A DNA stretch of 33,108 nt from Patescibacteria group bacterium UBA6220 (GTDB lineage Bacteria; Patescibacteriota; Minisyncoccia; Minisyncoccales; Minisyncoccaceae), in NCBI GenBank assembly GCA_002421745.1, contig DISC01000007.1:1-33108 (forward strand), written 5' to 3'. Numbering within the stretch: position 1 is the first letter of the stretch; every line of letters starts with the position of its first letter. The translations under genes were made by a program, and so were the position numbers. The notes under the pieces are model-generated. The model searched no databases, was not told where the DNA came from, and saw only the letters and a list, made by a program, of their open reading frames with translations. Positions 23,621-31,772 of this stretch are shown one piece after another.

Positions 23621-23649
23621 ACAATATCAAAACTTTCGCTTTTGGTCAA
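23621..23649 (-). promoter_or_regulatory. promoter of the infA-rpsI operon
   Basis: TTGACC (23644-23649), a 17-nt spacer and TATTGT (23621-23626) on the minus strand. The predicted leader is about 12 nt. Confidence 0.55.
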
Positions 23650-23758
23650 GGCCTAAGCCTTAATCCTGATCCATAACTAACAAAACTAAGATTATGGTTT
23701 TAATTATAATCCTAAACCATACTAAAATTTAAAACAAACAGTCTTGATTTTTGGCTAT

Positions 23759-25048
23759 TTATTCAAAAATCAACTTAATATTTATATTTTTACTATCCTT
23801 AGGAACATTAATCTTCCAAAAAGGAGAAATATTAACCTGCACTTTATCTATTTCAGAAAAATTATTTAAAATTGATGCTGAGTAATCTTTACTTTTTCCC
23901 CCTAAGTTCTGCATTAGGAATGCGTTATCTGGCAACCAATAGGTCTTAGCACTGCAATTGGTCGTTATTTCTATTAATCCCTCTTTATTAGTTTTGTGGT
24001 CTGTTATGTCGCATTTTACGGTGCTTGGAACCAATTGCTTAATTTGATTATTACTGCTTATCATTAATTGCTCGGCAATATTATTTAAATCAGACATTCT
24101 AAAAGCTATGGATTCAGAAACAATATTACCGCTTACACTAAAATCAGCTACAATGTCTTTTTCTTTTACATTTGCGACAATATTACTTAAAGTTTGAGAA
24201 ATCATATCATCAAAAACAATATAATCACTACTAATTTGATTTTTTAAAGATATTAATCCTTGTTCTTTTGCTTTTATTTTAAAATCTTCTTTAGCAGAAT
24301 CAATATCCTGCTTAGACGCTATTTTTATACTACCCGAAGTGCCGCCTGTAATTGCCTCCTTAATTTCTGCCCAAGTAGTAGAATAATAAGCTGTGCCATT
24401 TAATTTTGGAACAGAAAAAGTAGCAGAAGATAAATTATAATCTGCACCAACCTCATCAGCTTCTATTTCTATATCAACATAACCTGGAGTTACTTTTCCA
24501 TTACTAATCGTAGCAGCTGGAATATTTATCACAGCCAATGAATGATAAGACAATCCTTTTGGAGAAAGAAAGTGCGTACCAGACTTTAAAGTCAAAGCTT
24601 CGGCTGGAGAATACTTACTATAAACCCTAATTATTCCTTTGGCTTTTTTAGAACTACTATCCGTACCGGTTGTATTATATTTTTGAACAACATCCTGTGT
24701 ACTAGAAAAAGCTATTCCAGGTAAAGTTTTTGTTTCAAGATTAACTTGTGTTTGATTGGGATCAATAGTAAATATATCTGTTATTTGAATTGCGTCAGTT
24801 TTGGGAAAAATATTTATTTCAGCTTTAGCTGGTACAAAAAAAGCTGTTGCTAAAATACCAAAAGCAAAAATTAAAACAAACCACTTAATCCAATCTTTTG
24901 ATTTTTTTGTCTGTTTTTTTATTTCTTTTGATTTTTTAGACAAAGATACAGAATCAGAGAGAAAATCTTCATTGTCTTCTTCTAAAAAACTTGCTTGATT
25001 GTTTTGTACCTCCTCTGGAGGAACAATATCAAAAATTCTTTTTGTCAT
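23759..25048 (-). CDS. membrane-anchored baseplate-J-like domain protein
   Basis: 429 aa. A charged cytosolic N terminus (about 1-50) is followed by one transmembrane helix (about 52-72) and a large outer region. The part around 135-240 (KAKGIIRVYSKYS, LKSGTHFLSPKG, GYVDIEIEADEVGADYNL) resembles the baseplate J / gp47 domain that is often annotated in CPR membrane proteins. The C-terminal part is beta-rich without recognised family. A phage or secretion-system role is not supported, since no other tail gene is near. TTGTTT-17-TAATAT ends 7 nt before the ATG (leaderless layout). Confidence 0.65.
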   Translation of the reverse strand: MTKRIFDIVPPEEVQNNQASFLEEDNEDFLSDSVSLSKKSKEIKKQTKKSKDWIKWFVLIFAFGILATAFFVPAKAEINIFPKTDAIQITDIFTIDPNQTQVNLETKTLPGIAFSSTQDVVQKYNTTGTDSSSKKAKGIIRVYSKYSPAEALTLKSGTHFLSPKGLSYHSLAVINIPAATISNGKVTPGYVDIEIEADEVGADYNLSSATFSVPKLNGTAYYSTTWAEIKEAITGGTSGSIKIASKQDIDSAKEDFKIKAKEQGLISLKNQISSDYIVFDDMISQTLSNIVANVKEKDIVADFSVSGNIVSESIAFRMSDLNNIAEQLMISSNNQIKQLVPSTVKCDITDHKTNKEGLIEITTNCSAKTYWLPDNAFLMQNLGGKSKDYSASILNNFSEIDKVQVNISPFWKINVPKDSKNINIKLIFE

Positions 25049-25055
25049 TATTTAT

Positions 25056-25084
25056 ATATTACGCTGATTTATATTTTTAAACAA
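25056..25084 (-). promoter_or_regulatory. leaderless promoter of the baseplate-J-like gene
   Basis: TTGTTT (25079-25084), a 17-nt spacer and TAATAT (25056-25061); the -10 box ends 7 nt before the ATG. Confidence 0.5.
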
Positions 25085-25107
25085 GCTGATTTTATTTTGT
25101 CGTTGTA

Positions 25108-26913
25108 TTAGTTAAGCGCAGCCTTTATTCTACGAATACCAGCACTAGAGCTTTCTTCTTTAATAATTTTAAAACACCCCAAATTACCAGTACTTTCAGC
25201 ATGCGGACCAGCACAAATTTCTTTACTAAATACTTCTCCTGTGTTTGGATTATGAATTGTCCAAACTTTTACTATGTCTGGATATTTATCTTTAAAAAAG
25301 GCTAAAGCTCCAGCACTTAAAGCTGCTTCAATTGGCATCTCTTCTTTTTTAATTTCCAAATCTTCTTTTATTTTTTGATTAACCAAATCCTCAATTTTTT
25401 TTATCTCTTCAGGTGTCAATTTTTGAGGATGCTTAAAATCAAACCTTAATCTTTCCATATTTATATCTGATCCCATTTGTTGAACATGATCACCCAATAA
25501 TTTTCTCAATGACGCATGCAGTAAATGCGTAGCTGTATGCAATTTCGCGCCTTCTTCACCTGCGTCCTTGCCTACGCCTCCAAATTTTTTCTCTGCACCT
25601 GCACGAGAAACGTCTTGATGGGCTTTTAAAGATTCTTCAAACTTTTCTAAATCAACTTTAAATCCCCTTTCTTTGACTATTTCTTCAGTTAACTCAATAG
25701 GAAAACCGTAACTTTGATATAGATCAAAAGCTTCTTCTCCGCTAATAATATTGGAATGCTTTAACTCTAAGAGATCTTCTAGTTTTTTTAAACCAGATTG
25801 CAATGTTTTTTCAAACTTAGCTTCTTCTTCGTTAATCGCTAATTTTATATTCTCTTTATTTTCTAATAATTCAGGATAAATATTTTTATATTTTTCTATT
25901 ACAATTTCTGATAATGGAATTAAAAATCCCGAATTAAGATTTAACGACTTACCATAACGAACAGCTCGTCTCAAAACTCTTCGCAAGATATAACCTTGAC
26001 CTAGATTGGAAGGATTAACTCCCTCGGCAATCAAAAAACAAGAACTGCGAATATGATCCGAAATTATTCTAAAAGCTTTTCTATTGTCCATATAAACAAC
26101 ACCCGATAATTCTGAAATTTTATCAATTATTGGCAAAAAAAGATCTGTTTCATAAGCCGAATTTTTACCTTGCAGCAATGAAAGAAGTCTTTCAAACCCA
26201 ATACCTGTATCAATATTTGTTTGAGGTAACAATTCATACTCTCCTTTTTCATTTTTGTTGTATTGCATAAAAACCAAATTCCAAATCTCCACAAATCTTT
26301 TGCAATATTCGCAACTTGGTCCACACTCAGGTCTATTGCAGCCAAATTCTTCCCCTCTATCATAATGAATCTCGGAACAAGGGCCACAAGGCCCAACATT
26401 TGATGTTGGTCCCCAAAAATTATCTTCTTTGCCAAATTCTTTTATTCTTTCTTCGGGTATCCCATTTTTTAACCAAATCTGCGCTGCCTCAGTGTCTTTA
26501 TCAATACTTCCTTCTCCTTTAAAAATCGTAATAGTGAATCTGGATTTATCCATTTTTAATTCATTAACCAAAAAATCCAAAGCAAAATTTATTGCTCCTT
26601 CTTTAAAATATCCATTTTCATTTTGTCCCACAGACCAATTGCCCAACATCTCAAAAAAAGTATGATGCGTATCATCTCCGATTTCTTCTATATCTCCGGT
26701 ACGAAAACATTTTTGACAACTCGCTAAATGCTTATTGCCAAAATCTTGCATTACATCTTTTTTTCCAGACAAATAAAGAGAAAATTGCTGCATACCTGCT
26801 GTAGTGAATAAGACCGATGGGTCGGTGGGCAAAAGAGAAGAAGAGGCCACAATTTTATGCCCCCTTGATTCAAAAAATTTCAAAAATTTATCTCTAAGTT
26901 CATTTGATGTCAT
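25108..26913 (-). CDS. alaS: alanyl-tRNA synthetase without the C-Ala domain
   Basis: Class II synthetase. The N-terminal catalytic domain has RDKFLKFFESRGHKIVASSSL (about 7-27) and the motif 2 region FRTGDIEEIGDDTHHTFFEMLG (about 70-91). The editing domain has HTATHLLH (about 455-462) and CAGPHAE (about 567-573), which supply the zinc ligands, so mischarged Ser/Gly-tRNA-Ala clearance appears intact. The protein stops at 601 aa, while typical enzymes have about 875; the coiled-coil and C-Ala domain for dimerisation and tRNA-elbow binding are missing. The stop is genuine: downstream sequence is not coding for it. The promoter is leaderless (26920-26948). Confidence 0.93.
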   Translation of the reverse strand: MTSNELRDKFLKFFESRGHKIVASSSLLPTDPSVLFTTAGMQQFSLYLSGKKDVMQDFGNKHLASCQKCFRTGDIEEIGDDTHHTFFEMLGNWSVGQNENGYFKEGAINFALDFLVNELKMDKSRFTITIFKGEGSIDKDTEAAQIWLKNGIPEERIKEFGKEDNFWGPTSNVGPCGPCSEIHYDRGEEFGCNRPECGPSCEYCKRFVEIWNLVFMQYNKNEKGEYELLPQTNIDTGIGFERLLSLLQGKNSAYETDLFLPIIDKISELSGVVYMDNRKAFRIISDHIRSSCFLIAEGVNPSNLGQGYILRRVLRRAVRYGKSLNLNSGFLIPLSEIVIEKYKNIYPELLENKENIKLAINEEEAKFEKTLQSGLKKLEDLLELKHSNIISGEEAFDLYQSYGFPIELTEEIVKERGFKVDLEKFEESLKAHQDVSRAGAEKKFGGVGKDAGEEGAKLHTATHLLHASLRKLLGDHVQQMGSDINMERLRFDFKHPQKLTPEEIKKIEDLVNQKIKEDLEIKKEEMPIEAALSAGALAFFKDKYPDIVKVWTIHNPNTGEVFSKEICAGPHAESTGNLGCFKIIKEESSSAGIRRIKAALN

Positions 26914-26919
26914 AAGTAT

Positions 26920-26948
26920 AAATTAGCAAATCAAAATTAATCGGTCAA
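26920..26948 (-). promoter_or_regulatory. leaderless promoter of alaS
   Basis: TTGACC (26943-26948), a 17-nt spacer ending in TGC, and TAATTT (26920-26925) on the minus strand. The -10 box ends 6 nt before the ATG. Confidence 0.55.
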
Positions 26949-27022
26949 ATCTAGAAAATATTTATAATTTATTAATATTTAACTTATTGAAGTTATTATA
27001 CCAAAAATAATATAAAGGCACA

Positions 27023-27050
27023 AAATAAAAAGTCGCCCTTGCGGGCGACT
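27023..27050 (-). terminator. intrinsic terminator after the CmpX-like gene
   Basis: AGTCGCCC and GGGCGACT (27031-27050) form a perfect 8-bp stem with a 4-nt loop, followed on the minus strand by TTTTATTT. Confidence 0.9.
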
Positions 27051-27072
27051 AGTTAATTTAATGTTTCTGTTT

Positions 27073-27750
27073 TTATTTCATCATTTTCCCTCTCCACTCT
27101 TCTAGTAATCGAGCAGCAATTTCTTTTCCGCCCAAGCCAAATGACAAACCAAAGGCCAAAGCAATCATTGTAACAAATCCAACCACTAAAGTATTAACAA
27201 TAGCAGAAGCAACTCCGATTTGAAGCAAGGCTGCCAAAATAGCAAAAATATAAATACTCCATCTTACGATTGAACCCAAAAATTGAACAAAACTTATACC
27301 CATTTTTTGAGCACTGGCTTTAACTATTTTTTCCAAAATATCAGCCAAAACAATTGCAACTACCAAAATAATTATTGCAACAAGTAAATTTGGTATCCAA
27401 ATAATTATTCTTTGTAATAGTTCAGCAAAAGCAACCCATTCTAAAATATCTGTTGCCACCATTAAAAAGACTATAACTGCAATCCATTTAACAATAGCAC
27501 CCATAAAATCAGAAGGCGTAATTGTAATTTCCGCTTTTTCTAAAGCGTTTCTCCAGCCAGTTCGACTAAAAAGTTCATTAAACTTTATTTTATTCAATAT
27601 TCCGGCAACAATCTTGCCTAACCAAATTGAAATAAACCAACCTATGATAAAAACGACTAAAGCTCCCAAAAACTTCGGCAAAAAGAGCATAATAGACCCC
27701 CAAGCAGACTGGAAGCCTTGAATAGTTATATTAGACCAATCCTGAATCAT
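27073..27750 (-). CDS. CmpX/MscS-like small membrane protein (conserved TM helix repeat)
   Basis: 225 aa with about five hydrophobic helices (about 22-45, 84-105, 115-140, 160-185 and 188-208). The pattern PKFLGALVVFIIGWFISIWLGKIV, with a second similar unit IPNLLVAIIILVVAIVLADILEKIV, matches the conserved TM helix repeat of CmpX and MscS-related proteins. The glycine-rich helix GFVTMIALAFGLSFGLGGKE (about 195-214) resembles the pore helix of MscS, but no cytoplasmic cage domain follows. A role in osmotic response is likely from the family. A folded leader lies upstream. Confidence 0.8.
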   Translation of the reverse strand: MIQDWSNITIQGFQSAWGSIMLFLPKFLGALVVFIIGWFISIWLGKIVAGILNKIKFNELFSRTGWRNALEKAEITITPSDFMGAIVKWIAVIVFLMVATDILEWVAFAELLQRIIIWIPNLLVAIIILVVAIVLADILEKIVKASAQKMGISFVQFLGSIVRWSIYIFAILAALLQIGVASAIVNTLVVGFVTMIALAFGLSFGLGGKEIAARLLEEWRGKMMK

Positions 27751-27840
27751 ATTTTTTGTCCTCGCCTTTTACCCTTGACTATTTATTCCTAATAGTGGAG
27801 TAATTGACAAGCGAAAAGGTAAAGAGGATATATTTATTTA
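27751..27840 (-). promoter_or_regulatory. structured leader of the CmpX-like gene
   Basis: On the minus strand CCTTTTCGCTTG (about 27809-27820) can pair imperfectly with CAAGGGTAAAAGG (about 27764-27776), enclosing a second arm pair CTATT/AATAG. A TTGTCA element lies at 27805-27810 but its -10 partner (AATAAA) is poor. It is either a folded 5' leader or a promoter with a dyad; no known riboswitch is recognised. Confidence 0.3.
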
Positions 27841-27908
27841 TAATACAATTCTACAATAAAAGTATACCACAAAAGACTTAAATAAACACAAGATTTGTCC
27901 CCAATACA

Positions 27909-27942
27909 AAATAAAAATCTTTAAATTTTTAAGAAGATTTTT
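27909..27942 (-). terminator. possible terminator after the TerC-like gene
   Basis: AAAAATCTT (27934-27942 read on the minus strand) pairs with AAGATTTTT (27913-27921), overlapping the stop codon, with a T-rich tail. The stem is entirely AT-rich, so it is weak. Confidence 0.4.
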
Positions 27943-28858
27943 TGGCCATTGTTTTATTTTCTTTTAATGAGACTATAAAAACAATAGCCAAAATTGAGAT
28001 CGTAACAATTGGTGCAATCCAAAAAGGAAACTCTTGTCCAAAACTTTCTAAAAGCATTATGATTCCCAAAAATCCAATAGAATACATTGCGCCATTTTTT
28101 AAATAAGCAAATTTTTCAACAAAACCCAATCCCCTTATTGTAAAATCTCTTACTACAAGAGCCCCCAAACCATTACCAATAATAATTAATGGAATGGACA
28201 TTGTAAAAGCAAAGGCTCCAATTACTCCATCTATAGAAAAAGATGCATCTAAAATTTCCAAATATAAAATTTTACTCCAAGCACTTAAATTTCCAGAAAT
28301 CAATTCTTTTTCTTTTTCCTCGGCATTCTTCTTAAATCCATCTGTTATGAAAAAAGCAGAAATTCCGATTGAAGCTGCTAAAGCTAAAATTGGATTTTCC
28401 TGCAAAGCCAAATAAATTATTAAAGTAGTAAATAAGGAAGCAATAGCATAAAACCACACTCCTTGCTTTTTAATAAACTTTTCGGTTTTCAAAAGAAAAT
28501 TCTTTTCTTCTAAAAATAACCAAGAAAGAAAGACTAAAAATAGATATGAGCCGCCACCTAAAAGCAGTAATGGCTTTGAAGCATCAAGTGATTGCCTAAC
28601 AACTTCATCGCCAGAAAATACCGCACTAAAAACCTGACCCAAATTAAGAGATGGACTAGAAAGCCAAACCAATAAAAACGGCAAAAGACCCCTAACTACA
28701 AAAACAGCAAAAAACATTCCCCAAACCAAAAATATCCGTCTAAATTTTGCGGACATAGTTTTTATCACCCCAGCATTAACAATCGCATTATCAATACTGC
28801 TAATAACTTCAAAAACGCACAAACCCAAAACTGTTAATATTACTTCTAATATTGGCAT
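27929..28858 (-). CDS. TerC/DUF475-family membrane protein
   Basis: 309 aa with about eight to nine transmembrane helices. Two related metal-site motifs in membrane helices, FEVISSIDNAIVNA (about 16-29) and LEILDASFSIDGVIGAFAF (about 201-219), with acidic residues in the membrane, mark the TerC / DUF475 group. Characterised TerC-family members export manganese or are linked to metal loading of secreted proteins, so metal-ion transport is likely. It lies 5 nt after the Kazal-domain gene and would be co-expressed with the two surface proteins, perhaps to serve secreted metalloproteins (inference). Confidence 0.85.
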   Translation of the reverse strand: MPILEVILTVLGLCVFEVISSIDNAIVNAGVIKTMSAKFRRIFLVWGMFFAVFVVRGLLPFLLVWLSSPSLNLGQVFSAVFSGDEVVRQSLDASKPLLLLGGGSYLFLVFLSWLFLEEKNFLLKTEKFIKKQGVWFYAIASLFTTLIIYLALQENPILALAASIGISAFFITDGFKKNAEEKEKELISGNLSAWSKILYLEILDASFSIDGVIGAFAFTMSIPLIIIGNGLGALVVRDFTIRGLGFVEKFAYLKNGAMYSIGFLGIIMLLESFGQEFPFWIAPIVTISILAIVFIVSLKENKTMAKKSS

Positions 28859-28863
28859 ATTAT

Positions 28864-30078
28864 TTATTCTTTATTGGCTTGCAGTGCCATTAAAAGTTTT
28901 ATTAAATAATTTAATAATTCAGCCCGACTCATTTCGTTTAAAGATTTTTTTTCTGTATTAATAGTTACAGGCTTTGATTTTTCTTCATTTGCACTACATT
29001 GTGCTATTTCTCCGCCATTCATTCCAATACAAGACCAAGTCCAAGGAGAATACTTGGAAACTTCACTAGCTGTTCCAGATTGACAGAGATTAACTGACGG
29101 GGCTTGTTTGAAAAACTTCTCATTAGATGATCCACAAATTCCATTAATTTCTAAAACACACACACCAGAATAATCAATTTCTACGCCCTCTTTTCTAGCA
29201 AAACAATCATTGGGATATGTTTTTTTATTTTTGCCACAAACCGGAAAATAATTTTGCGAACACACAATTGATTTTTTTATTTTTACATTGATCATGTGTG
29301 CATCTTTGGCGCCAGCATAATTATTACTATCATTAATTTTTTTTTCTTCACAAGAAACCAAATCATACCCATCGAGAACATTAAAACCAAAACAATATCC
29401 TTCTGTCCAATATTCTAAAAATTCTGGATTTTTAGCGTCTCCAATCAAAGCAGCTATTTCTGTGGCTTTAAATTTTGACTTAACTTCAAAATTAGAATCA
29501 AAAGCAAAACATTTTATATTATTACAAGACCAGTGCCATTTACCGTCTTTGTAATTATTCTCATCATAAATCGAAACTTCGCTACTCAAATCTCCATAAT
29601 TACATAAATTCGCTGAGGGAATATTAGAAAAACTTTTACCATTAGCAGTACCGCAACTATCATCTACGCTAAATCTTACCGTAATAAGATTGCTTTTATC
29701 AGTTAAATCCAGATAAGAAGCGCTTTGAGCATAATACCCCATATAACGGATAGAAATAATATAAGACCCTCTATCTTTTAATAAATTCTTGCAATTTATT
29801 GTGTTATTAATATCTAAGGTGTATTTTTTTGTTTGTATTGGCGCAGCGCCCAAATAACACTGTTGCTTTGAATTTATATCAGCGGAAATTAAATTAATCA
29901 AAACATTACCCCTCAACTCTCCTGAATAATCCCAAGTAATATTATATATTTTATCTTTTATAAATATCTCTCCCCCTTGAGGATAAGTCATTTTTATTTT
30001 TGGCGTATTTGCAAAAACAAAACACACTGGCAAGATAAACAACAAGAGAACAATAATGAAGTGCTTTTTATTTTTCAT
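28864..30078 (-). CDS. secreted protein with a Kazal-type protease-inhibitor domain
   Basis: 404 aa. The signal peptide is about 1-23 (cleavage after VFA). Next is an Ig-like Kre9/Knh1-type domain (about 25-136: TYPQGGEIFIKDKIYNITWD). Two Cys-rich repeats with CG..N.K....P...LC..G..SEV...W.WSC follow at about 142-190 and 315-361. Between them sits a Kazal domain (about 273-307: C-x7-C in SQNYFPVCGKNKKTYPNDC, closing at GVC). A C-terminal helix (about 378-400) may anchor or oligomerise. Kazal domains inhibit serine proteases, so protection against host or prey enzymes is plausible. It follows the 35-residue repeat protein by 7 nt. Confidence 0.82.
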   Translation of the reverse strand: MKNKKHFIIVLLLFILPVCFVFANTPKIKMTYPQGGEIFIKDKIYNITWDYSGELRGNVLINLISADINSKQQCYLGAAPIQTKKYTLDINNTINCKNLLKDRGSYIISIRYMGYYAQSASYLDLTDKSNLITVRFSVDDSCGTANGKSFSNIPSANLCNYGDLSSEVSIYDENNYKDGKWHWSCNNIKCFAFDSNFEVKSKFKATEIAALIGDAKNPEFLEYWTEGYCFGFNVLDGYDLVSCEEKKINDSNNYAGAKDAHMINVKIKKSIVCSQNYFPVCGKNKKTYPNDCFARKEGVEIDYSGVCVLEINGICGSSNEKFFKQAPSVNLCQSGTASEVSKYSPWTWSCIGMNGGEIAQCSANEEKSKPVTINTEKKSLNEMSRAELLNYLIKLLMALQANKE

Positions 30079-30085
30079 TTTTAAA

Positions 30086-31033
30086 TTAATTTATTTTACC
30101 TTTATCAATTGAAACATACCATCCTCCCTTACCTTGATAACAAACACCTATTTTATTTCTTGAAACCGCTCCGGAAATAAAATCATAAGAATACGGACCG
30201 TAAATCCTAGTACTAGTGGAAACATAATTATGTTCATTTTTAATAAAATGAAAAGCCGCGAATTGACTGTTTGGCAAAATATTTATTGCATCGTATGGAC
30301 CCATGATTAAATCATTAATATTTACCATTAAATCATTTTGATCAAAATATTGAAAAGCAAAACCATTACTAAATAAAAATATCGGCATGGAAACAGAATA
30401 TGGTCCATAAATTTTATCATTAACATTGACGTATTTATCATCACCTCGTAAATAAATAAAAGCTGTACCGGCAACATTGGTTGAAACTTTTTCTATAACA
30501 TCATATGGCCCATATTCGCTACCATTAATCAAAATATAATTTTTATTATCTCGGACATAATAAAAAATAAAATCCTCGTCAGAAACCGCCAAACCGCCAA
30601 TACTCTCGTAAGGTCCATATCTTTCATTGTTTATGTTTACATACCATTGACCAGCAGAAAAATAAGAGAAACCCATACTATTTTCAGACATAGAAATATC
30701 TCCTATCTTTTGCCAAGCACCAGAAATATTATTATTAAAATTAAGATACCACTCATTCATATCCAAATCCAAATAAGCAAACCCTTGATTCTTATCGGTC
30801 ATAGAACTAATTTTAATGTCAGCATACGGACCAAATATTTTGCCATTTAAATTAACGTAATGTCTTCCATTTTCTTCATAATTAATAGCGTATTTATTAT
30901 CCGAGATATAAACAATAGGAATTTTACTGTAAGGCCCGTATATAATATTATTTTTTTTAAATAAAAAATATCCACTAATTAATAAAATAGCTGTAATTAA
31001 AAAAACAATAGGCCAAATAAATTTCTTTTTCAT
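30086..31033 (-). CDS. membrane-anchored protein with eight 35-residue GPY repeats
   Basis: One N-terminal transmembrane helix (about 5-25) leads into tandem repeats, each marked by (Y/F/M)GPY and a preceding strand such as WYVNINNERYGPY. GPY falls at residues 33, 68, 140, 175, 210, 245 and 279, with a degenerate GAW at 105, i.e. every 34-37 residues. Each unit alternates short beta strands with F/Y-rich segments, as in beta-propeller or WG-type repeats; seven blades would close a propeller. The family is not recognised by name. It is the first gene of a three-gene surface unit. Two TATAAT boxes lie upstream, one only 8 nt from the ATG. Confidence 0.75.
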   Translation of the reverse strand: MKKKFIWPIVFLITAILLISGYFLFKKNNIIYGPYSKIPIVYISDNKYAINYEENGRHYVNLNGKIFGPYADIKISSMTDKNQGFAYLDLDMNEWYLNFNNNISGAWQKIGDISMSENSMGFSYFSAGQWYVNINNERYGPYESIGGLAVSDEDFIFYYVRDNKNYILINGSEYGPYDVIEKVSTNVAGTAFIYLRGDDKYVNVNDKIYGPYSVSMPIFLFSNGFAFQYFDQNDLMVNINDLIMGPYDAINILPNSQFAAFHFIKNEHNYVSTSTRIYGPYSYDFISGAVSRNKIGVCYQGKGGWYVSIDKGKIN

Positions 31034-31100
31034 GAAATAAAATTATAATTTTATATTATTATACCAAATATTTTTTAAAAAACAAAGTTATTGTTTAAAT

Positions 31101-31126
31101 AAAAAAATGGTCGAGGTAACTCGCCA
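31101..31126 (-). terminator. intrinsic terminator after the gene at 31127-31462
   Basis: TGG-CGAG and CTCG-A-CCA (31108-31126) form a 7-bp stem with one bulge and a TTAC loop, followed by a run of seven T on the minus strand. Confidence 0.8.
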
Positions 31127-31462
31127 TTATACTAAAGTGCTTTGTCTGATTAATCTTCCGATAAATTCGATACGAAAATATCTGCTGTTAACGTTACTGC
31201 AACGCCATTTGTGAATACGACATCTCAAATTACAAAAATCCTTTTGTTCTATTTTAAAAGAATGTTCTCCTTTGCGATTAGCGATTATCAGAAAAAACTC
31301 TATTTTGTTTAAGTCTTCCTGGTCAGTAGCAGACACTGCATAAAGCTTGGAATAATCCGGCCCTTTTGAAAGTTCTGAACGAAACCTGAAATCTTGTTTA
31401 ATGAACAAATCTAGACAATAAATTTCTCCATTGTCATACCTGAAAAACTTCCAATCAATCAT
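31127..31462 (-). CDS. small protein of unknown function
   Basis: 111 aa, no signal peptide or membrane segment. It is rich in Phe, Arg and Asp with a likely alternating beta fold (IYCLDLFIK, IEFFLIIANRKG, YFRIEFIGRLI). Three Cys at about 77, 81 and 88 (CNLRCR...RC) could bind metal or be unrelated. No family is recognised. The ATG at 31462 is preferred to a TTG six codons upstream. TTGACA-17-GTATCT (31483-31511) gives a leader of about 14 nt, and a terminator overlaps the stop, so it is a single-gene unit. Confidence 0.6.
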   Translation of the reverse strand: MIDWKFFRYDNGEIYCLDLFIKQDFRFRSELSKGPDYSKLYAVSATDQEDLNKIEFFLIIANRKGEHSFKIEQKDFCNLRCRIHKWRCSNVNSRYFRIEFIGRLIRQSTLV

Positions 31463-31482
31463 GCTTAATCTCTCTATCAAAA

Positions 31483-31511
31483 AGATACCATATTAAAAAA
31501 ACTTGTGTCAA
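31483..31511 (-). promoter_or_regulatory. promoter of the gene at 31127-31462
   Basis: TTGACA (31506-31511), a 17-nt spacer and GTATCT (31483-31488) on the minus strand. Confidence 0.5.
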
Positions 31512-31650
31512 TTTTTAAATTTTATTAATTTAAGATCATAATCATAGCAAAATAAACCTTAAAGAGGTTCGCTTTCGCGTCAACTTCTGGTGAAGTTGCG
31601 CTCGCGGCCGCCGCCGCTGTGCGTTCGAATCTCCTACTCGAATCAATTAA

Positions 31651-31686
31651 TAACAAAACCCCCTTATAAATAAGGGGGTTTTGTTA
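31651..31686 (-). terminator. terminator closing the 16S-tRNA unit
   Basis: TAACAAAACCCCCTTA (31651-31666) and TAAGGGGGTTTTGTTA (31671-31686) form a perfect 16-bp stem with a 4-nt loop and a T-rich 3' arm, starting 7 nt after tRNA-Ala. It would end the 16S-Ile-Ala transcript, so 23S cannot be reached from here. The rest of the stretch 31463-31650 holds a promoter and a short GC-rich hairpin region but no gene. Confidence 0.8.
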
Positions 31687-31692
31687 TTAAAG

Positions 31693-31765
31693 TGGACCCA
31701 GGGAGATTCGAACTCCCGACCTCCTCTTTGCAAAAGAGGCGCGCTACCAACTGCGCTATGGGCCC
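31693..31765 (-). tRNA. tRNA-Ala(TGC)
   Basis: A complete cloverleaf on the minus strand: acceptor GGGCCCA/TGGGTCC, D-arm GCGCAGTTGGTAGCGC, anticodon TGC in CTTTTGCAAAG, and T-arm GGGAGTTCGAATCTCCC. The discriminator is A and CCA is not encoded. It follows tRNA-Ile, as in the spacer of a classical rRNA operon. Confidence 0.95.
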
Positions 31766-31772
31766 AAATTTT

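Noticed and set aside
23759..25048. Prophage or contractile tail based on the baseplate-J-like domain
   Set aside because: No other tail, capsid or phage gene is in the window, and the protein has a transmembrane anchor.
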